From: CAYJFG01 sp964369405
Lineage (GTDB): Bacteria; Bacillota; Clostridia; Oscillospirales; Acutalibacteraceae
Direction of reading: 5' to 3'
DNA length: 9,238 bases
NCBI GenBank assembly: GCA_964369405.1
Contig: CAYJGB010000050.1
Location: 1 to 9,238 of the forward strand
The notes beneath the pieces were generated by a model. That model worked only from the letters and a program-made list of their open reading frames with translations, had not been told where the DNA came from and made no database searches. This document shows, one piece after another, positions 4,356-9,238 of this stretch. How positions within the stretch are numbered: the first letter of the stretch is position 1; every line of letters starts with the position of its first letter. The translations under genes were made by a program, and so were the position numbers.

Positions 4356-5810
4356 ATGTCAAAGTTTAGCGAAGAACTAAATGATATCATTAGAAAAAGA
4401 AATGGCACTATAAAAAACTTGACTAAAGATGTAGGGATTGAAAGAACATTATTTCATAGAGTGTTAAAAGGAGAAAGACAACTTGATAGTAAAGATATAG
4501 ATAAGCTATGTGACTACTTAGAATTGACATTTGAAGAAAAGAATCGATTGCTGGTTTTTTATGAGATGGGTGTAGTAGGTGAAGAAAAATACAATCAACG
4601 ACTAGATATTAAAAATATAATTGAAAGTATCTCTCAAAAACTAGATATGGATAATTTTGTATCAAAAGGGGATTTAAAGAACGTTGAAATAAATTCAAAC
4701 GTTTACTCAGATGATATTGAGGTTTGTGACGGTAAATATAAGGTAGAAAAATTTATTAAATATAAATTAGTAGAAATTTCAAAGAGTGAAAATACAATAA
4801 ATTGTTTTATTCCTTTTAAACTTGATGTTTTCTATCTAACTTTACAGGAATTGTTTAAGAATAATAATGTGAATTTGAAATTTAATCAGTTATTAATGAT
4901 AGATAGAAGTGCTGATTCCTCCAAAGAAACACTTGAATTAATTATGCAAGTGTTAATGATGGCAAGTGTTGCACTAGAAAATTACAAGGCTCATTATTTT
5001 TATAGCGAAACGAAATTAGAAAATGAATTTCCAATATTCATGCCATACTATTTCTTTACAGATACGGAACTTGTGACTATATCTGCAGATTTAGAAAGAG
5101 TTGTTTTATATAAAAATAAGAAGATTATAAATTTAATTAAAAAGCAATTTGATGAAAAATATAATTCATCTAGTAACTTTATTAATAATATATCAAAGCA
5201 TAGCGATAAAATTGAGGAGCGACTAAACTTAGTAGGAGATAGACTTAGTGATGTAAGGTGTATTGAACCTCAACCATGTTTTGCAAGTTTTATTAACAAA
5301 GAATTTGCCGATAAATTAATTATTAAAGAAATTCCTTATCGAGAAGAAGTTATTAATATTATAGTTGACTTTTATCAAAATATTGAGTATTCATCAGATC
5401 GAAAATTATTTTTCACTGAAGACGGATTACAAAACTTTGTTGATAAAGGTATAATTACAGTTTTTCCTGAAGAGTTTGTTATGCCTTGTTCAACAGAAAA
5501 TAGAATAGTTTTGCTAAAAATGATTAGAGATGAAATAGCTAGCAAAACATCACCTTTATTTAAACTTATAAAATCATCACGATTGTTCGTATCAAATGCA
5601 TTATCAATAGATTCATCTAATAATGGTGGAACATTATTTAACTTACATGACAAAGAAAAACTTATATCTATAGAAATTTTATCAATGAAAATTAACGAAA
5701 TGATTATAGATTATTTAGATTGGTTGTTTGAGTCGGACAGTGTGTATGATGACAAACAAACGGTAGAAATATTAAATGAATACATAGAAAAATTAAAAAC
5801 AAAAATTTAA
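4356..5810 (+). CDS. Helix-turn-helix protein with a large unassigned C-terminal domain
   Basis: The product has 484 residues. The ATG at 4356 lies eight bases after AAAGGAG; a GTG at 4350 is in frame but overlaps that ribosome binding site. Residues 5-60 are a Cro/XRE-type helix-turn-helix (IKNLTKDVGIERTLFHRVLK, then a second helical pair ending DYLELTFEEKNRLL). The remaining roughly 420 residues are soluble, without signal or membrane segments. They show alternating hydrophobic strands and helices and several single cysteines but no motif I can name. The size is far above a simple repressor (about 70-200 residues), so the C-terminal part is likely a sensor or oligomerisation domain. It has its own promoter and terminator, so it is monocistronic. 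It may control the element, the lipoproteins or itself. No partner toxin or protease is adjacent. Confidence 0.7.
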   Translation: MSKFSEELNDIIRKRNGTIKNLTKDVGIERTLFHRVLKGERQLDSKDIDKLCDYLELTFEEKNRLLVFYEMGVVGEEKYNQRLDIKNIIESISQKLDMDNFVSKGDLKNVEINSNVYSDDIEVCDGKYKVEKFIKYKLVEISKSENTINCFIPFKLDVFYLTLQELFKNNNVNLKFNQLLMIDRSADSSKETLELIMQVLMMASVALENYKAHYFYSETKLENEFPIFMPYYFFTDTELVTISADLERVVLYKNKKIINLIKKQFDEKYNSSSNFINNISKHSDKIEERLNLVGDRLSDVRCIEPQPCFASFINKEFADKLIIKEIPYREEVINIIVDFYQNIEYSSDRKLFFTEDGLQNFVDKGIITVFPEEFVMPCSTENRIVLLKMIRDEIASKTSPLFKLIKSSRLFVSNALSIDSSNNGGTLFNLHDKEKLISIEILSMKINEMIIDYLDWLFESDSVYDDKQTVEILNEYIEKLKTKI

Positions 5811-5823
5811 GACTATAAAACCA

Positions 5824-5863
5824 ACCTGAACTTTGTGCGAGATAAAGTTCAGGTATTATTTTT
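5824..5863 (+). terminator. Rho-independent terminator of the HTH gene
   Basis: ACCTGAACTTT (5824-5834) pairs perfectly with AAAGTTCAGGT (5844-5854), an 11-bp stem with a 9-base loop, followed by ATTATTTTT (5855-5863). It starts 14 bases after the stop codon. Confidence 0.93.
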
Positions 5864-5963
5864 GTTGTAATTTGATATATTGATAAAAAATTCATTAAAA
5901 AGATAAAAATAGCGACCTTTTAAAAATGTGCGTAATTATGATTATAAAAAATTGCATTTATAG

Positions 5964-5992
5964 TTGAAAACATGATTAAGGTGTAGTATAAT
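5964..5992 (+). promoter_or_regulatory. Promoter of the lipoprotein genes
   Basis: TTGAAA (5964-5969), 17 bases, then TATAAT (5987-5992). The start would be near 5999, leaving a leader of about 70 bases. The 12-mer ATAATGTATAAT occurs at 5988-5999 and again at 6019-6030, so a second -10 or a repeated protein site is possible. Between the terminator ending at 5863 and this promoter I see nothing else. Confidence 0.75.
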
Positions 5993-6068
5993 GTATAATG
6001 ATAACAAAATTATGAAAAATAATGTATAATTATTCTATAATTAATATATACAGTTTGGAGAATTGAAT

Positions 6069-6932
6069 ATGAAGAAATTAATAGTAATTATATTGGTGAT
6101 AGGCTTAATATATACTAGTTTGTTTGGTTGCAGCAGTGAAAGTACAAACAACTCACAAACTAGTACTTCTATAGCAAAGCAAGAAGATACAAAATCAACA
6201 AGTCAAAACATATCTGATAAAGAAGAACCCCAAAATAATACAGAAGAAGATAGAGAAATTCTTGAAGATTATTACAAAGATAAAATAAATAAAGAAGAAA
6301 TTTTTATTTCAGATATGGGCACACATAATGTAACGTTATTACCAAATAATTATAGAATAGAAGATTTTAATAATGATGGTTCTATAGAAATGTTAGTCGA
6401 GTATTTATTATCAGGATATACATATGATTACAATGGAGTTTTTGTTAAGTTAGTAACATTAAATGAAAAAGATGAACCAGTAGAAAATAGCACATTTGAT
6501 AGTCATGGAGTAGGAGCATATGATTCGGATTTTCCAATAATGTCATTAGCAGGAGGTCCAGCAACTATGCACGAGCAGTTGTTTTATGATAATGAGTCTA
6601 AAGAGTTTGGTATATATAAACGTTATGTGTCACTAAACGCATATTCAGATGATACATCAAATTATTTATTGTTAAATTCTAGCAATGAATTTAAATTGAT
6701 AGATGGTTATATGGTAGGAAGAAATATGGATACAGACAATTATGATTACTATATTTATGAAGATGGCAATGAAATTAATGAAGATGTAAACCAATTATAT
6801 TCTATACGTGATAAAAAAGTTAATGAAAGTGATTTTAATATTTATATTAAAGATGTGTCAAAAAAATACACTTTAATTGACATGATAAATAGTAAAGATG
6901 ATATGAATTTAATGGAAAGTTCTATAGGGTAA
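6069..6932 (+). CDS. Lipoprotein with an acidic metal-loop-like motif
   Basis: The product has 287 residues. The ATG at 6069 lies eight bases after GGAG (6057-6060). Residues 1-20 are a lipoprotein signal peptide (KK, then a hydrophobic core) ending in the lipobox LFGC, with Cys21 as the lipid-modified residue, so it should be anchored on the outer face of the membrane. A Ser/Thr/Asn/Glu-rich linker runs to about residue 60. The globular part contains DFNNDGSIE (99-107), a calcium-loop-like pattern often seen in secreted proteins of unknown function, then many Tyr/Asp-rich strands. I recognise no catalytic motif. It is first in a probable operon with the next lipoprotein, 43 bases downstream. 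Function unknown. Confidence 0.8.
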   Translation: MKKLIVIILVIGLIYTSLFGCSSESTNNSQTSTSIAKQEDTKSTSQNISDKEEPQNNTEEDREILEDYYKDKINKEEIFISDMGTHNVTLLPNNYRIEDFNNDGSIEMLVEYLLSGYTYDYNGVFVKLVTLNEKDEPVENSTFDSHGVGAYDSDFPIMSLAGGPATMHEQLFYDNESKEFGIYKRYVSLNAYSDDTSNYLLLNSSNEFKLIDGYMVGRNMDTDNYDYYIYEDGNEINEDVNQLYSIRDKKVNESDFNIYIKDVSKKYTLIDMINSKDDMNLMESSIG

Positions 6933-6975
6933 CTAAAGGATTTTCGTGTAATAAATTTTTGTTTGGAGGAGTTTT

Positions 6976-7791
6976 ATGAAAAAGATAGTATTTGCATTAT
7001 TTATAACAATAAGTATTGTTTTTTGTCTGGTAGGCTGTAGTGATGTTGAAAAAACAAATGATAAAAATGAGCAAACAACAGAGAATAAAGCGACAGAAGA
7101 AACAGAATCAACAAAGGATAAAGAAGTAACAAAAGAAACAGAATCAGAAAAAGTATATAATTTAAGTGAACTTGTTACTACAGAAGATACGGTAATATTG
7201 AGTGATAAAGATGGAGATTATACATATACATATCCTAAAATAAATATTGATAGCGAATATGTCGATAAGATAAACAAAGAGATAGTTAATAACGCAACTA
7301 ATGTTATTCAAAGAGAAGAAGAATCTAATAAAAATGGAAACTCTATTATTACCATGGGAATGGATTATGAAGTATATAGTTATGACACTGTAATGTCCGT
7401 TATTGTTAATACATATAGCACATGGGGTGGAGCTATACATTCTGAAGTATATAATATAGATATGACTGATGGAACAGAAATAGATAATACATATTTTATA
7501 CAAGTTATGAATATCTCAGAAGAAGAATTGGAAAAACTAATCACAGACAGAAAACTATTAGAATTTAAAAACATATATCCTATAGATGACTGGAGTAGTG
7601 ATTCGGCTTCTTTGGAAAGTTATAATAATGCATTGGAAATAATCGAATCTGGAAAATGGAGCTATAATGATAGATTGTATTTTAAAGATGAAAATCAAAT
7701 AAATCTGTACTGTTTACTACCGTCTTTAGCAGGTGCAGAGGCATATAATTATCATTTAGACTTAGTTAGGTTAGAGGCACAATTACAATAA
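6976..7791 (+). CDS. Lipoprotein with RsiV/PdaC-like (DUF4163/DUF3298) domain
   Basis: The product has 271 residues. The ATG at 6976 follows a strong GGAGGAG. The signal peptide ends in the lipobox LVGC, Cys21. A linker of about 40 Thr/Glu/Lys residues contains a duplicated 14-bp unit (7097-7110 and 7133-7146) coding ETES-type repeats. From about residue 76 there is a domain with TYPKI, an acidic helix, a Tyr-rich strand, then WGGAIH (150-155) and YNIDMTDGTEI. This matches the usual GGAH and Y-N-x-D-L-x-T-G pattern of the extracytoplasmic domains of RsiV anti-sigma factors and PdaC deacetylases. No deacetylase domain or cytoplasmic sigma-binding part is present. It could sense or bind a cell-wall ligand such as lysozyme, by analogy with RsiV only. 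It is transcribed with the preceding lipoprotein. Confidence 0.7.
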   Translation: MKKIVFALFITISIVFCLVGCSDVEKTNDKNEQTTENKATEETESTKDKEVTKETESEKVYNLSELVTTEDTVILSDKDGDYTYTYPKINIDSEYVDKINKEIVNNATNVIQREEESNKNGNSIITMGMDYEVYSYDTVMSVIVNTYSTWGGAIHSEVYNIDMTDGTEIDNTYFIQVMNISEEELEKLITDRKLLEFKNIYPIDDWSSDSASLESYNNALEIIESGKWSYNDRLYFKDENQINLYCLLPSLAGAEAYNYHLDLVRLEAQLQ

Positions 7792-7895
7792 AAAATTAAA
7801 TAAAAGATAAATAGATTTTATAAAAGAGTTATTTATAGGGATTAAACATAAATATGATGTTCTTAATTTTAGCTTTTACGCAGGAGGGATGCATA

Positions 7896-8960
7896 ATGAA
7901 AAACAAAATAATATCAATTTTAATTATAATCGTTATAATATTTGGATGTAAAGGTTGTTTAAGTGAGGAAAACGAAAAAAATATTTCACCAACATCTGAG
8001 CAAAATACAAGGTTGGTAGAAGAAAATGACCCTACTAATGCAACTGAAAAAACATATAAAGTAGAAGATTATGTATCCGTATTTATGGACGAAACATTTA
8101 TACATAATCAAACTGGAGAAGAAGCAGTTTTTAGAATTCCTAAAATAATAAACCTTGATAGTGATTATGTAAATGAACTAAATGAAATTTTTGAAGAAAT
8201 ATCAGAAGAAGGGATAGTTCCACCTAATAGCGGATATTCAGTAACAAGAGATTTTGAAGCATACATTAATGAAAATGTGTTAGTTATTGAAACAGTGTCG
8301 ATAACTGGAGTTTTCACAGGTACACCGTATTATGAAGTCTATACAGTCAATTTGTTGACAGGAGAAGAAATTAGCAATTCGTACTATATTGATAAATTAA
8401 ATATAGAAGAAGTAGAGTTAAAAAAAGTGATAGAACAAAGCGTAGATGATTATTACTATGCAACAGAAAAAAATGAATTTTGTGACTATACCTATATTGA
8501 TAATAGTATTAGAACAGCATTGTATGGTGAAAACTATGATAAAGCAAAATTGTATATTGATAGTAAAGGTGAACCTATGTTATCTACTGTTATATATCAT
8601 TCAACACAGGTAGATGCCGTTAATTCATTAGTACCTTTGATATTAAATGAAAATGAATTATCACAAGATGTATTAAAACCGTATGCTTATAATAAAGAAG
8701 ATTTTTATAACTTTATCAACAGTCAGCCAGAAATGACAATGATAGAAGATGAGTTCTTGGGAGTGGAATGTGATAAAGATACTATAGATGAATTAGCTAG
8801 AGTAATAGGGAATTATAGACTTATTCCAGAAGATGAACGTGGAGAATATACTATAGGCTATGATTTGTATTATTTTGAATTAAATGAGGTAACTGGTATA
8901 TATGTTCAAGCACATAAAGATACTGGAGTTGTTCTAGACATTTTAATTAAAGAAAGGTAA
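7896..8960 (+). CDS. Lipoprotein, paralogue of the preceding one
   Basis: The product has 354 residues. I chose the ATG at 7896 because AGGAGGG (7882-7888) is seven bases upstream; the frame also opens further left at 7854, but without a signal-peptide-like start. The hydrophobic N-terminus ends in IFGC (Cys18), with a second cysteine at 21, so Cys18 is the likely lipidated residue. From about residue 79 it parallels the previous lipoprotein: RIPKIINLDSDYVNELN against TYPKINIDSEYVDKIN, then YEVYTVNLLTGEEI against SEVYNIDMTDGTEI. The GGAIH stretch is replaced by FTGTPY, so the DUF3298-type hallmark is lost. An extra C-terminal region of about 90 residues is unassigned. It lies 104 bases after the previous stop, with no clear promoter or terminator between, and may be in the same operon. 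Confidence 0.7.
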   Translation: MKNKIISILIIIVIIFGCKGCLSEENEKNISPTSEQNTRLVEENDPTNATEKTYKVEDYVSVFMDETFIHNQTGEEAVFRIPKIINLDSDYVNELNEIFEEISEEGIVPPNSGYSVTRDFEAYINENVLVIETVSITGVFTGTPYYEVYTVNLLTGEEISNSYYIDKLNIEEVELKKVIEQSVDDYYYATEKNEFCDYTYIDNSIRTALYGENYDKAKLYIDSKGEPMLSTVIYHSTQVDAVNSLVPLILNENELSQDVLKPYAYNKEDFYNFINSQPEMTMIEDEFLGVECDKDTIDELARVIGNYRLIPEDERGEYTIGYDLYYFELNEVTGIYVQAHKDTGVVLDILIKER

Positions 8961-9023
8961 CTTAGATGTATAAAAACTGTTAAATCGTTAGTTAGAATTA
9001 ATGCGCATAATTAAATATATATT

Positions 9024-9058
9024 ACAACTTTAACATTTTAGTTAAAGTGAAGTTGTTT
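9024..9058 (+). terminator. Terminator candidate after the lipoproteins
   Basis: ACTTTAAC (9027-9034) pairs with GTTAAAGT (9041-9048) around ATTTTA. An outer ACA/TGT pair (9024-9026, 9054-9056) leads into TT. The T-run is short, so efficiency is doubtful. Confidence 0.45.
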
Positions 9059-9112
9059 ACGGCGAAATTATCTAATTGAAATTAAAAGTATATATGTATA
9101 TTAAGTTATTTA

Positions 9113-9140
9113 AAGTTAAGTAAGCTGTTTTACCTAACTT
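9113..9140. repeat. Imperfect inverted repeat near the right edge
   Basis: AAGTTAAGTAA (9113-9123) pairs with TTACCTAACTT (9130-9140) with one mismatch around GCTGTT. It is AT-rich, and A rather than T follows on the plus strand. It could be a minus-strand terminator or a protein site. I see no gene, tRNA or att-like repeat in the rest of 8961-9238. Confidence 0.4.
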
Positions 9141-9238
9141 AAAATATAAAAAAATTCGTTAATTGCAATAACAAATTGAACAATTTTTTTAAAATAGTTA
9201 GTATAAAGTAGAAGTATAGCGAATTTGTGTTCGAAACG

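Noticed and set aside
5375..5895. Minus-strand frames over the end of the HTH gene and its terminator
   Set aside because: They are antisense to a well-supported gene and its terminator, with no start signals.
7162..7574. Overlapping minus-strand frames in the second lipoprotein gene
   Set aside because: They are antisense to a gene with signal peptide, lipobox and strong ribosome binding site.
1..9238. CRISPR array or other regular repeat array
   Set aside because: No repeat occurs more than twice with regular spacing; the only pairs are the dyad sites at 949-983, the 9-mer in the leader and the 12-mer at 5988-6030.

Overview
The window is AT-rich (roughly 70% A+T by eye) with AGA/ATA/AAA-biased codons, strong GGAGG ribosome binding sites and near-consensus sigma-A promoters. 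This points to a low-GC Firmicute, most likely a clostridium of the Peptostreptococcaceae type (inference; no species-level marker is present). A chromosomal tRNA-Asn sits at the left edge. What follows looks like an integrated accessory element, or a reduced relic of one, built around a large serine recombinase.

Layout. (1) 1-142: tRNA-Asn(GUU) and its terminator. (2) 160-481: a minus-strand module with two strong promoters, a small hydrophobic-peptide gene and a shared terminator, next to a possible ISL3-type insertion-sequence end. (3) 576-1780: a hairpin terminator, a small zinc-ribbon protein of the cysteine-rich KTR type, a pair of near-identical dyad sites, a structured leader ending in a terminator, a 38-residue ORF and a sigma-70 region 4-like regulator. 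(4) 1781-2441: about 660 bases without a convincing gene. Its 2006-2316 part is richer in G+C and full of nested inverted repeats (candidate structured RNA), and a 16-bp hairpin follows. (5) 2442-4302: a TnpW-like small protein and the large serine recombinase. (6) 4356-5810: a 484-residue helix-turn-helix protein with its own promoter and terminator, whose large C-terminal part I do not recognise. (7) 5964-8960: a promoter and three lipoprotein genes; the second and third are paralogues with an RsiV/PdaC-like (DUF4163/DUF3298) domain. (8) 8961-9238: hairpins only.

How it may work together (inference). The order zinc ribbon, sigma-like regulator, TnpW-like protein, recombinase resembles the regulation/integration end of clostridial integrative elements. 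No relaxase, coupling protein or conjugation gene lies in the window. The HTH protein and the lipoproteins are best read as cargo or flanking chromosome. I could not identify attachment sites, so neither boundary is fixed. The least explained parts are the RNA-like regions (1016-1120 and 2006-2411), the minus-strand small-gene module and the large HTH protein.
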